Below the pieces are notes generated by a model, which worked only from the letters and a program-made list of their open reading frames with translations, ran no database searches and had not been told where the DNA came from. A program made the translations under genes and the position numbers. A DNA stretch of 64,000 bases, taken from Wenzhouxiangella sp042310355. GTDB lineage: Bacteria; Pseudomonadota; Gammaproteobacteria; Xanthomonadales; Wenzhouxiangellaceae. The DNA is taken from NCBI RefSeq assembly GCF_042310355.1, contig NZ_JBHJMR010000011.1:53288-117287 (forward strand). Reading direction: 5' to 3'. The stretch's first letter is position 1, and each line of letters starts with the position of its first letter. Positions 1 through 8,267 of this stretch are shown one piece after another.

Positions 1-3000
1 CCTGTTCGAAGGTCTCGCGAAAGCGCGTGCGCGTATCGCGGTCGATGCGGCTGATCGCCTTCTCCAGCGTCTCCAGCGCCTCGACCAGGTCGTCGTGCTG
101 GCGGTCCAGGTAGGCCTTGCGCTCGGACTCGCTTTCGAACTCGTCGATGGCGGCCAGGTTGACCGGCTCGAGCCGGCGGATCTTCTGCTCCAGCTGCTCG
201 AGTTCGCCCTGGTATTTTTCGGTTTCGGCGCCTTCGGGCAACTCAGCCAGCAACTGTTCGAGATCGGCGTCGAGCTCGGTGATCCGCCCGGCGATGGACT
301 CTGCCTTGAGCTCGGTTTCCTTCAGCGCCAGCTGGCGGCTGGACTGGTCGGCGCGGACCTGTTCGGCCTCGCCGGCCGACTTCTGGCGAATCTCGTCCTG
401 CTCGCGCCACTTCGCTTCGAGTGATTCGAGCCCTGCCCGCGCCTCGCGCAGGCGCTCCTCGATCCTGAGGCGCTCGTCGAGCAGCTCGTCGCGCTTTTTC
501 TGCTGCGCGGCCACGGGCTCGTCGCCCTGGGCCAGGGCCTCGCTGAGCTCGAGGTAGCGCGACTGCAGCTGACCGACCTGGTTGTCCATGCGCTCGATCG
601 ACTGGCGCAGCGACTCCAGCCCGGCCCGGCTCGATTCGACCTTGAGCGACAGCGCCTCGCGCTGCTTGCGCGCCTCGGCCAGCCGCGCCCTCGCCTGCTG
701 ACGCGCCTCGTCGAGCTCACGCCGCTCGCGCTGCAGCGGCTCGCGGCCGGCTTCGGCTTCCTGCATTCGTTCGAGCGCGGCTTCCATGTCGCGCCGTGCC
801 GCGCTCACGGCTTCGCCGTCCTCGGCCTGGCGCGCCTTGAGCGTCTCGACCTCCTCGCGCGCGGCCTGCCGCTGTCGCTCGAGGTTCTCCAGCCGCGACT
901 CCAGGCTGCTGAGTTGCCCCTGCAGCCGGGCATGCTCGCGCTGGCCGGCTTCCAGCTCGGAGACTTCGTGCGAGACTTCGGCCTCGAGGCGCTCGCGTTC
1001 CTCGCGTGCGTCGGCCAGCTGCAACTCGATTTCCGCAATGCGCTGCTCGTCGCTGTCGATCTGCTCGACCAGTTCGCGGATCTCCTGCTCGCGCTGGAGC
1101 AGGCCGGAATCGTCGGCCGCGGCCGCCGGCTGGCGCAGCCAGCCCTGGCCAAGCCACACGCCCTCGGGCGTGATCACCGATTCGTGCGCATCGAGATCGG
1201 CCAACCGTGCACGCGCCGCGTCCAGGTCCGGCTCGCAATGAACCCTCGACAGCACGGCGCTCAGCGCGCCGGCGCCGCTGACCTTTTCGGCCAGGGTGCC
1301 CGGTCGGGCCGCAAGCTCGCTGCCGTCGGCCATGCGCAGGCCGGCCGTCGGAAGCGCTTCATCCAGGTGGGCATCGATGCCGTCGACCCGGACCGCCTGC
1401 AGCCAGTCCTCGAGCACCGTCTCGACGGCGCGGTTCCACTGCCTTTCGGAGACGTCGAGCTGATGCAGCACGCGCGCTTCGGCGTCCAGCCCCTGCGCCT
1501 CCAGCCAGCGCGCGATTTCCTCGCCGTTGTCTTCGCCGCGATTGAGCAGGCGCAGCGATTCCGCCCGCGCCTGCCGCTCGTGCCGCTCGGCCCGGGCGGT
1601 CTCGAGTTCGTTGCGCAGTTGTTCGATCCGCGACCGCATCTCAGCCAGCTGGCCGCGCTTGCCTTCGATGGCCTCGCGCATTTCGGCCAGGCGGGCGTCG
1701 CTGGCGGAAACCTGCTCGGTCAGCGTTTCCTTCTCGCCGGACAGGCGCTCGAGCGCCGAGTCGCCGCTTTGCTCGTCGAGTGACTTGAGCCGTTCGGCGG
1801 CGCGGTTCATGCGATCGTCGAGATGCTCGATGCGCTGGCGCAGCAGTTCGGCCTCGCTCGATGCCGACCCGGCGCCTTCCTGGTGCGCCTGCCAGCGCTC
1901 CTGCCAGGATTCCAGCCCCTGGTCGACGCGCTCGACCTCCGACTGCGCCTCCTGCTCGGCCGCCTTCGCGGCTTCCAGTTCGGGATTCAGGCGCGCCAGG
2001 AGTTCCGAGGTCTCCTTGACCTGGGCCTTGTCGAGGACGAGGTGCTGCTTGAGTTCGTTGAGCTGCGATTCGGTCTCGCCGTACTCGGCCTGCTGACGCT
2101 TGCGGATGTCGCGCTGGTGCTCGATGGCCTGCTCGATCCGGGCGATCTCGGCGGCCACCTCGTAGAGTTCGCCCTGTACCTTCGAGACCGCGTCACGCGC
2201 TTCGTGCTGGCCCTGGCGCAGCGTCTCGAGCTCCTTCTCTGCCCCGCGCTGGGTCGACAGCGCCGACTGCAGCTGGTTCTCGACCTCCCTGAGTGCTTTC
2301 TCCTCACCCTCCGAACGCGTCTTCATCTCGCGCCAGCGAAGCGCCATCAGGCGCGCCTCGTCGTTGCGGTAGCGCGCCTTGAGCTTCTTGTAGCGCTCGG
2401 CGGCGTTGGCCTGGCGCTGGAGCTTGTCGAGGTGCTTGCTCACCTCCTCGCGCAGGTCGCTCAATCGCTCGAGGTTCTCGCGCGTGTGGCGAATTCGGTT
2501 CTCGGTCTCGCGGCGGCGTTCCTTGTACCTGGAAATGCCGGCGGCTTCCTCGAGAAAGGCGCGCAGGTCCTCGGCCCGGGCCTCGACGATCTGGGAGATC
2601 ATGCCCTGCTCGATGATGGCGTAGCTGCGCGGCCCCAGGCCGGTGCCCAGGAAAAGGTTGGTGATGTCCTTCTTGCGGCACTTGGTGCCGTTGAGCCAGT
2701 AACCGGACTGGCCGTCGCGCGTGACCTGGCGCTTGACCGAAATCTCGTTGTAGTCGGCGTACTCGCCGCCGGCCCGTCCATCGCTGTTGTCGAAGATCAG
2801 CTCCACCGTGGCCGTGGCCACCGGCTTGCGCGCGCTCGATCCGGAAAAGATGACGTCGCTCATCGACTCGCCGCGGAGCTGGCGGGCCGATGTCTCGCCC
2901 ATGACCCAGCGCACGGCGTCGATGATATTGGACTTGCCGCAGCCGTTCGGCCCGACGATGCCCATCAGGTTGGAGGGGAATTGTACGGTGGTCGGCTCCA

Positions 3001-3043
3001 CGAAAGACTTGAAGCCGGACAGTTTCATTGCGGTCAGTCGCAT
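1..3043 (-). CDS. smc: Chromosome segregation ATPase SMC (3' end cut by window edge)
   Basis: Structural maintenance of chromosomes ATPase, the core of bacterial condensin, which loops and compacts DNA with ScpA and ScpB. The frame is open from the ATG at 3043 to the window edge (about 1014 of an expected ~1170 residues). The N-terminus MRLTAMKLSGFKSF and Walker A GPNGCGKS (residues 31-38) are typical. A long Glu/Arg/Gln-rich coiled coil follows, broken by a hinge-like globular section around residues 520-640, then the returning coiled coil. The C-terminal signature and Walker B motifs lie beyond the edge. The start was chosen because MRLxxxKLxGFKSF is the conserved SMC opening. It is divergent from queF across a 65 bp gap, and its partners scpA/scpB are only 2 kb away. 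Confidence 0.97.
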   Translation of the reverse strand, partial: MRLTAMKLSGFKSFVEPTTVQFPSNLMGIVGPNGCGKSNIIDAVRWVMGETSARQLRGESMSDVIFSGSSARKPVATATVELIFDNSDGRAGGEYADYNEISVKRQVTRDGQSGYWLNGTKCRKKDITNLFLGTGLGPRSYAIIEQGMISQIVEARAEDLRAFLEEAAGISRYKERRRETENRIRHTRENLERLSDLREEVSKHLDKLQRQANAAERYKKLKARYRNDEARLMALRWREMKTRSEGEEKALREVENQLQSALSTQRGAEKELETLRQGQHEARDAVSKVQGELYEVAAEIARIEQAIEHQRDIRKRQQAEYGETESQLNELKQHLVLDKAQVKETSELLARLNPELEAAKAAEQEAQSEVERVDQGLESWQERWQAHQEGAGSASSEAELLRQRIEHLDDRMNRAAERLKSLDEQSGDSALERLSGEKETLTEQVSASDARLAEMREAIEGKRGQLAEMRSRIEQLRNELETARAERHERQARAESLRLLNRGEDNGEEIARWLEAQGLDAEARVLHQLDVSERQWNRAVETVLEDWLQAVRVDGIDAHLDEALPTAGLRMADGSELAARPGTLAEKVSGAGALSAVLSRVHCEPDLDAARARLADLDAHESVITPEGVWLGQGWLRQPAAAADDSGLLQREQEIRELVEQIDSDEQRIAEIELQLADAREERERLEAEVSHEVSELEAGQREHARLQGQLSSLESRLENLERQRQAAREEVETLKARQAEDGEAVSAARRDMEAALERMQEAEAGREPLQRERRELDEARQQARARLAEARKQREALSLKVESSRAGLESLRQSIERMDNQVGQLQSRYLELSEALAQGDEPVAAQQKKRDELLDERLRIEERLREARAGLESLEAKWREQDEIRQKSAGEAEQVRADQSSRQLALKETELKAESIAGRITELDADLEQLLAELPEGAETEKYQGELEQLEQKIRRLEPVNLAAIDEFESESERKAYLDRQHDDLVEALETLEKAISRIDRDTRTRFRETFEQ

Positions 3044-3108
3044 CGAAGCAGAGTCTTTATTCTAGGTGTTGTAATGTACGCGCTTTCAACGCCAGGAAGC
3101 CGACCGAA

Positions 3109-3498
3109 ATGGCCATCGAACCCAGCAGAAACCTGGAAACCTTTCCCAACCCGCAGCCGGAGCGGGATTATACCATTCGCATCCGGATCCCCGAGTTTAC
3201 CTGCCTGTGCCCGAAAACCGGGCAGCCCGACTTCGCCGAACTGCTGATCGAGTACGTCCCGGAGGCCGAATGCGTGGAACTGAAGGCGCTCAAGGGCTAT
3301 GTCTGGAGCTATCGCGACGAAGGCGCATTCCACGAAGCCGTCACCAACCGCATTCTCGCCGACCTGGTCGAAGCCGTCCAGCCACGCTTCATGCGCCTGA
3401 GTGCCGAGTTCAACGTCCGCGGCGGCATCTACACCACCGTGGTGGCCGAACACCGGGCCGAAGGCTGGCAGGCGCCGGAGCGCGTGCGCCTGCCCTGA
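3109..3498 (+). CDS. queF: NADPH-dependent 7-cyano-7-deazaguanine reductase QueF
   Basis: Reduces preQ0 to preQ1 in the cytoplasm, in queuosine tRNA modification. At 129 residues it is the short, unimodular (type I) QueF. The catalytic motif CPKTGQPD is present, with the nucleophile predicted at Cys34 and the partner acid at Asp41, followed by the conserved ELKALKGYVWSYRDEG-type QueF motif. The open frame extends upstream to 3028, but the ATG at 3109 gives the usual family length and N-terminus. It converges with the parvulin lipoprotein gene, leaving 4 bp between the stops. No other queuosine genes are visible in the window. Confidence 0.95.
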   Translation: MAIEPSRNLETFPNPQPERDYTIRIRIPEFTCLCPKTGQPDFAELLIEYVPEAECVELKALKGYVWSYRDEGAFHEAVTNRILADLVEAVQPRFMRLSAEFNVRGGIYTTVVAEHRAEGWQAPERVRLP

Positions 3499-3502
3499 GC
3501 CG

Positions 3503-4342
3503 CTACTGCTCTGGGGACTCGGGCTCGGCTTCCTCCAGCGGCAACATCGGCGTGATCTCGGCCTGGTCGTAGAGCGATTCGACCAGGGCCTGGCGCTGCT
3601 CCTGCTGCATGGATTGTGCAATTCCGTCGCGCACCTGTTCGAAGGCGGGCACCTGCAGGTCGCGCTTGTCGGCGACATGAACCAGGAACCAGCCCTGCCC
3701 GTTCTGCAGCGGTCGGGACACGACCTCGCCGGTCGAGGTTTCCGCCAGCTCGGCGGCGAAGTCCTCAGGCACCTGGCTGCGATCGACCCATCCCGGCGCC
3801 TCGACCCGGAGTCCTTCGGCTTCGGCTTCGGCCTGGAGCTCGGACACGGTCAGTTCCCCGTCCCGCAGCCGCTGGATGGCCTGCAGGGCGCGCGCCTGGT
3901 CCTCGTAACCGATGATCTCGATGCGGTACTGGGTGTCGCCGGAGCGTTCGAGCTGCGCCGCGTAGACGTCCCGCAGGTCCTGCTCGGAAATCGACCCGGA
4001 CTGCCCGGCGCGATCGAGATAATGCCGGTAGAGCGACTGCATTTCGCCGAGTCGCAGTTCGGCGCGGACCTCCGGGTCATCGGCCAGCCCTTCCTGCCGG
4101 GCGGCATTGGCCACCGCCTGCATCCGGATGAGCTCGTCGAGCAACTCGCGCATGCCGTCGTGATCGGACTCCTCGACGCCACGGGCCTCCATCACGCGCT
4201 CGAGCATGGTCAGGGTCACCGGTGTCCCGTCGACCTCGACCAGCACAACCGTGTCCTCGTCGGCAGAGCCGGAACCACTGCCGGTCTCGCCGCAGGCGAC
4301 GAGCAGAAAGGGAAGCATGAATATCGGATAGTTAAGTTTCAT
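3503..4342 (-). CDS. Parvulin-type (PpiC/SurA-like) peptidyl-prolyl isomerase lipoprotein
   Basis: Predicted periplasmic, lipid-anchored folding factor of 279 residues. A short signal sequence ends in the lipobox LVAC with Cys17 as lipidation site, then an acidic Ser/Gly linker. The middle is a helical SurA_N-like segment. A rotamase-like section (about residues 135-250) carries the parvulin pattern of a GWV motif, a region around PEDFAAEL and a GWFLVHV strand. The C-terminus is acidic. The assignment rests on this overall layout, and some rotamase active-site positions cannot be confirmed by eye. It overlaps the end of the BolA gene by 11 bp, so co-transcription with bolA and yciI is likely. 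Confidence 0.75.
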   Translation of the reverse strand: MKLNYPIFMLPFLLVACGETGSGSGSADEDTVVLVEVDGTPVTLTMLERVMEARGVEESDHDGMRELLDELIRMQAVANAARQEGLADDPEVRAELRLGEMQSLYRHYLDRAGQSGSISEQDLRDVYAAQLERSGDTQYRIEIIGYEDQARALQAIQRLRDGELTVSELQAEAEAEGLRVEAPGWVDRSQVPEDFAAELAETSTGEVVSRPLQNGQGWFLVHVADKRDLQVPAFEQVRDGIAQSMQQEQRQALVESLYDQAEITPMLPLEEAEPESPEQ

Positions 4343-4601
4343 TTCTCGAAAGTGCCTCTATGTTGAGCGCGTGAATATCGGTCTGCATCAGGTCGCCGAC
4401 GGCGGCATACACGCGTCGGTGTCGTGCCAGCCGCGGCAGGCCCGCGAATACGTCACCGACGATGCGCACCCGGAAATGCCCGCGTCCGTCGCGTGCGCCC
4501 GGATGACCGACGTGCAGGTGCGACTCATCGACGATTTCGAGCTCGTCGGGGTGCAGCCGCTCTTCCAGCCGCCGGCGAATCATCGCGACCCGATCCGTCA
4601 C
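4332..4601 (-). CDS. bolA: BolA family protein
   Basis: Small BolA-type protein, the class that partners monothiol glutaredoxins and is linked to Fe-S handling and cell-shape regulation. The central FRVRIVGDVF strand and the RHRRVYAAVGDLM helix with the invariant His match the BolA fold, and the N-terminus IRRRLEERLHPDELEIVDES is BolA-like. Two starts are possible: an ATG at 4583, or a GTG at 4601 whose first base pairs overlap the yciI stop as GTGA. I chose 4601 because this overlap suggests translational coupling to yciI. If the ATG is used the protein is 83 residues. Confidence 0.85.
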   Translation of the reverse strand: MTDRVAMIRRRLEERLHPDELEIVDESHLHVGHPGARDGRGHFRVRIVGDVFAGLPRLARHRRVYAAVGDLMQTDIHALNIEALSRNET

Positions 4602-4897
4602 GGTAGCACCTGCTTGAACGGGTGAACCTCCGTGTCCTCCCAGGCGCCGCAGTTGAGGTAGGGGTCGGATATCGCCCACTCGCGGGCCGCCTCCAGGCTT
4701 TCGAACTCCGCCACGATCAGCGATCCCGCGAAACCGGCCGGTCCCGGATCGGCGGCGTCGATCCGGGGCAAGGGTCCGGCCAGGACGAGCCGCCCTTCGT
4801 CGAGCAGGACGTTGATGCGGGCCAGGTGTGATTCCCGCGCGGCGGCGCGGCGCGACAGGCTGTCCTCGGCATCGCGTCCGACAATCATGTAGAGCAT
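4598..4897 (-). CDS. yciI: YciI family protein
   Basis: 99-residue dimeric alpha-beta protein of the YciI family, ferredoxin-like fold, no settled biochemical role. Conserved features are the opening MLYMIVGRD, the SHLARINVLLDEGRL segment with the family His, the DPGPAGFAGS turn and the closing HPFKQVLP. The frame is open further upstream, but MLY is the family start. It overlaps the BolA gene by 4 bases (GTGA) and is divergent from scpA with a 120 bp gap, where the shared promoters should lie. Confidence 0.9.
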   Translation of the reverse strand: MLYMIVGRDAEDSLSRRAAARESHLARINVLLDEGRLVLAGPLPRIDAADPGPAGFAGSLIVAEFESLEAAREWAISDPYLNCGAWEDTEVHPFKQVLP

Positions 4898-5017
4898 TCC
4901 TTCCTCCGACGAGTGGCCTGCCTGCATTGTATCGGCATGTGCAAGACAGGGCATCGGGCCGTGGATGCAAGACATCGATGCCACCCCTGCGGGCGGAAAC
5001 CGCTACACTTGCACCCC

Positions 5018-5830
5018 ATGAGCGAGACACCGGAAACCCGGGCCCAGCAGGAGGAGATGCCCTTCGCCATCGTGCAGGGGGCGCCCGTGCTGAAACTGCC
5101 CGACGACCTCTACATTCCGCCCGATGCACTCGAGGTGTTTCTCGAGGCCTTCGAGGGTCCGCTCGACCTGCTGCTCTACCTCATCCGGCGGCAGAACCTG
5201 GACATTCTCGACATCCCCATTGCCGAAATCACGCGCCAGTACACCGGCTACATCGAGATGATGACGGAAATGCGCCTCGAGCTGGCCGCCGAGTACCTGG
5301 TGATGGCCGCCATCCTGGCCGAGATCAAGTCGCGCATGCTGCTGCCCCGCCCGCAGGCCGAGGAGGCCGAGGAGGAGGACCCGCGTGCGGAACTGATCCG
5401 GCGCCTGCAGGAATACGAGCGTTTCAAGCAGGCGGCCGAGGAGCTCGACGAGCTGCCGCGCCTGGAGCGCGACCTGGCCGTCGCCACGGCCGAGGTCGAG
5501 GATCAGGGCGAGGTCAGGCTTCCGCCGGAAGTCGACTTGCGCGAGGTTCTGCTCGCGCTCAAGGACGTGATGGCCCGGGCGGAAATGTTCGCCCATCACC
5601 ATGTCCAGGCCGAACCACTTTCGGTGCGTGAGCGAATGTCGCGCATCATCGACCTGGTCTCCAACAACCAGTTCGTGGAATTCGACGCCTGCTTCGACTT
5701 CGATGAAGGTCGAATGGGTGCGGTCGTGACCTTCCTGGCCATGCTCGAGCTGCTGCGCGAGCACCTCATCGACCTGGTCCAGCAGGAACTGTTCGGCAGC
5801 ATTTACGTGCGCACTCCGTCCCAAGCCTGA
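5018..5830 (+). CDS. scpA: Segregation and condensation protein A
   Basis: Kleisin subunit of the SMC-ScpAB condensin, bridging SMC heads in chromosome segregation. The 270-residue protein has the ScpA N-terminal signature FEGPLDLLLYLIRRQNLDI, the EYLVMAAILAEIKSRMLLP helix and a C-terminal winged helix that includes TFLAMLELLREHL. The start at 5018 (MSETPETR) skips 35 poorly conserved upstream codons. scpB follows after 16 bp, forming an operon with rluB. smc lies 2 kb away on the other strand. Confidence 0.95.
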   Translation: MSETPETRAQQEEMPFAIVQGAPVLKLPDDLYIPPDALEVFLEAFEGPLDLLLYLIRRQNLDILDIPIAEITRQYTGYIEMMTEMRLELAAEYLVMAAILAEIKSRMLLPRPQAEEAEEEDPRAELIRRLQEYERFKQAAEELDELPRLERDLAVATAEVEDQGEVRLPPEVDLREVLLALKDVMARAEMFAHHHVQAEPLSVRERMSRIIDLVSNNQFVEFDACFDFDEGRMGAVVTFLAMLELLREHLIDLVQQELFGSIYVRTPSQA

Positions 5831-5846
5831 ATTCGAAGAAGCCCCG

Positions 5847-6692
5847 ATGGATATCGACTACCTCAAACGCATTGTCGAAGCCGCCCTGCTGGCCGCCGGC
5901 AACCCGCTGAGCCTCAACCAGCTCAACAGCCTGTTTCCCGACGGGGAGCAGCCGGGCCACGGCCCGCTGCGCGAGGCGCTCGCCGCGCTCGACGCCGAGC
6001 TCGAAGGCCGGGCCGTTGAGCTGCGCGAGGTCGGCAGCGGTTACCGGCTTCAGATCCGCACCAGCCTGATGCCGGTCATCTCGCAGCTGTGGGCCGAAAA
6101 GCCGCCCCGCTACTCGCGCGCCCTGCTCGAAACCCTGGCGATCATCGCCTACCGACAGCCCATCACCCGGGGCGAGATCGAACAGATCCGCGGCGTTTCG
6201 GTCAGTTCCAATATCCTGCGCACGCTGCAGGAACGCGAGTGGATCCGGGTCATCGGCCATCGCGACGTCCCGGGCCGTCCCGAGCTGATCGGCACCACCA
6301 AGGCGTTCCTGGATTACTTCAACCTGAAATCGCTCGATGAACTGCCGACGCTGGCCGAGATCAAGGACATCGACAACCTAGAGCCGGAGCTGGAACTGCA
6401 GAGCCCCCGATCCGAACCCGACTCGTCCCAAGCGGAGAACGACAGCCATGAGCAAGAAGACGAGAGGCAAGCCGACGAGAAACAAGGCGACGAAAAAGAA
6501 GTCGACGAGCACGCGCCGGAACAAGACAGCGGGCGAACGCCAGCCGCGGCGGGCGGGGACGGAGTCGACGAGGCCGAAGCGGGCACCGGAGAAGACATCG
6601 ACCCGGCGGCCGAAGTCGAGCGCGAAGCGGCGCGCCACCCTGAAGAAGAGCCGGACCCCGAAAGCGGGCCCGACGAGCGTTCAGCCGGCTGA
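5847..6692 (+). CDS. scpB: Segregation and condensation protein B, with long acidic tail
   Basis: Second accessory subunit of the SMC condensin, which dimerises and binds ScpA. Residues 1-180 form the usual two winged-helix domains, with the signature TLAIIAYRQPITRGEIEQIRG and FGTTKAFLDYFNLKSLDELP-like end. After about residue 180 comes an extension of some 100 residues made almost entirely of Glu, Asp, Gln and Ser. From residue 201 this tail is encoded by DNA that also encodes the N-terminus of RluB in the +1 frame. The tail is much longer than in textbook ScpB proteins, and its role is unknown. Confidence 0.93.
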   Translation: MDIDYLKRIVEAALLAAGNPLSLNQLNSLFPDGEQPGHGPLREALAALDAELEGRAVELREVGSGYRLQIRTSLMPVISQLWAEKPPRYSRALLETLAIIAYRQPITRGEIEQIRGVSVSSNILRTLQEREWIRVIGHRDVPGRPELIGTTKAFLDYFNLKSLDELPTLAEIKDIDNLEPELELQSPRSEPDSSQAENDSHEQEDERQADEKQGDEKEVDEHAPEQDSGRTPAAAGGDGVDEAEAGTGEDIDPAAEVEREAARHPEEEPDPESGPDERSAG

Positions 6693-7473
6693 ACCCGCCC
6701 TCAGCGAGCGACTCCAGAAGGTACTGGCCCGTGCCGGGCAGGGTTCGCGGCGCAAGATCGAAGCCCGGATCGAAGCCGGTGACATCCGCATCGACGGTGC
6801 CGTTGCCGAGCTCGGGGCCACGGTCGGCGAAGGCAGCCTCATCGAAATGGACGGCCAGCGCTGGCGCGTCACCTGCCAGCCGGCCGAACACCGCACCCTG
6901 ATCTATCACAAGCCCGAAGGTGAAGTGACCACGCGCAGCGACCCGGAAGGCCGCCGCACGGTCTTCGATCGCCTGCCCCGGGCAAAAGAGGGTCGCTGGA
7001 TCGCCATCGGTCGCCTCGACATCAATACCGCCGGCCTGCTGGTTCTCACGACCGATGGCGAACTGGCCAATCGGATGATGCACCCGTCCGGGCAGGTCGA
7101 TCGCGAGTACCTGTGCCGCATTCGCGGTGCGGTCAGCGAAGAGCAGGTCGAACAGCTGCTGCGAGGCGTGCGCCTGGACGACGGCCCGGCACGCTTCACC
7201 GACATCGTCGCCGGTGAAGTCACCGGCGGTCACAGCTGGTACACGGTGGCGCTCATGGAAGGCCGCTATCGCGAAGTGCGGCGCCTGTGGGAGGCCGTCG
7301 GCGCGCAGGTCGCGCGCCTCAAGCGCGTGCGCTTCGGCCCGGTGTTCCTGCCCGCCCGGGTCAAGAGCGGACAGTACGAAGAACTCTCGTCCGCCGATCA
7401 CCGCACCCTGCGCGAGGATGTCGGCCTGAAATCCGTGCCCGCCGAACTGACGGCCGAACCGGTTCGGCCGTAA
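6448..7473 (+). CDS. rluB: 23S rRNA pseudouridine(2605) synthase RluB, with basic N-terminal extension
   Basis: Isomerises a uridine in helix 93 of 23S rRNA during 50S assembly. After about 80 residues of Lys/Arg/Ser/Thr low-complexity sequence there is an S4 RNA-binding domain (LSERLQKVLARAGQGSRR), then the RsuA/RluB catalytic domain with GRLDINTAGLL, catalytic Asp191. The ATG at 6448 is the only ATG before the S4 domain and has GGAG about 10 bases upstream. The first 81 codons overlap scpB in another frame, so the basic extension and the acidic scpB tail come from the same DNA. The scpA-scpB-rluB order is common in gammaproteobacteria. Confidence 0.94.
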   Translation: MSKKTRGKPTRNKATKKKSTSTRRNKTAGERQPRRAGTESTRPKRAPEKTSTRRPKSSAKRRATLKKSRTPKAGPTSVQPAEPALSERLQKVLARAGQGSRRKIEARIEAGDIRIDGAVAELGATVGEGSLIEMDGQRWRVTCQPAEHRTLIYHKPEGEVTTRSDPEGRRTVFDRLPRAKEGRWIAIGRLDINTAGLLVLTTDGELANRMMHPSGQVDREYLCRIRGAVSEEQVEQLLRGVRLDDGPARFTDIVAGEVTGGHSWYTVALMEGRYREVRRLWEAVGAQVARLKRVRFGPVFLPARVKSGQYEELSSADHRTLREDVGLKSVPAELTAEPVRP

Positions 7474-7476
7474 GGT

Positions 7477-8151
7477 TCAGTCTTCGGTCACGGGCATCAG
7501 GGTCAGCTCAACCCGGCGATTGGCTTCGCGACCTTCCTCGGTGTCGTTGTCGGCGACCGGGTACTCGGGGCCGTAGCCGTAGGTTGCCAGCCGCACCGGC
7601 TCGACACCCTGGGCAATCAGGTAATCCCCGACCGACTCGGCCCGGCGTTGTGAGAGCTGCATGTTGTAGCTGCGCGATCCGGTCGAGTCGGTATGGCCGT
7701 CGATGACCAGTACCGTCTTGTCATATTCCTCCAGCACCAGCGCCACGGCATTGAGCACCTCGTAGAACTGCGAACGCAGGCTGGCGCTGTCGAAATCGAA
7801 GGTCACGTTGCCCGGCATGTTCAGGATGATTTCGTCGCCGCGGCGCGTGACGGTCACGCCCGTGCCCGCGAGCTTGCGACGCAGTTCGGCTTCCTGTCGA
7901 TCCATGTAGTTGCCGATGGCGGCACCGCTGAGGGCACCGACGCCCGCGCCGATGGCCGCGCGCTCGAGGCGATCGCCACCGGAGACCGCACCGATGACGG
8001 CGCCGATCCCGGCACCGATGGCCGCACCCTGCGAGGTCCGGGTTGCCCGCTCCTCACCCGTGTACGGATCCGTGGTGGTCGCGCAGGCCGAAACGAACAC
8101 GACTGCCATGACGGCAAGTGGCTTGGCAATTTTCTGTGTGAGGGGGCTCAT
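7477..8151 (-). CDS. OmpA-family lipoprotein with glycine-zipper region
   Basis: Outer-membrane lipoprotein of 224 residues that should bind peptidoglycan. The signal peptide ends in the lipobox VSAC (Cys23). Next is a Gly/Ala-rich glycine-zipper stretch (GAGIGAVIGAVSGG, then GAGVGALSGAAIG), and then a C-terminal OmpA-like domain with DGHTDSTGSRSYNMQLSQRR and a terminal NRRVELTL, the standard diaminopimelate-binding pattern. The ATG at 8151 gives a normal signal peptide. The gene follows the response regulator by 116 bp on the same strand and converges with rluB with a 3 bp gap. Confidence 0.9.
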   Translation of the reverse strand: MSPLTQKIAKPLAVMAVVFVSACATTTDPYTGEERATRTSQGAAIGAGIGAVIGAVSGGDRLERAAIGAGVGALSGAAIGNYMDRQEAELRRKLAGTGVTVTRRGDEIILNMPGNVTFDFDSASLRSQFYEVLNAVALVLEEYDKTVLVIDGHTDSTGSRSYNMQLSQRRAESVGDYLIAQGVEPVRLATYGYGPEYPVADNDTEEGREANRRVELTLMPVTED

Positions 8152-8267
8152 GCGAACTCCTTGTGGTCTTCGAGTCGAAGGCGTTTCGGCAACGCCCTTC
8201 CAATGTGATGTTCTGAATAGCACGGGCGAGTTCAACCCGGGCTGAATCGCGCCGCTGGCAGCCCCGA

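Noticed and set aside
4332..5129. 265-codon frame reading through BolA and YciI
   Set aside because: Only its last ~90 codons resemble a protein (BolA). The rest is out of frame with yciI, which has a clear family match, so the BolA start was set at the GTGA overlap.
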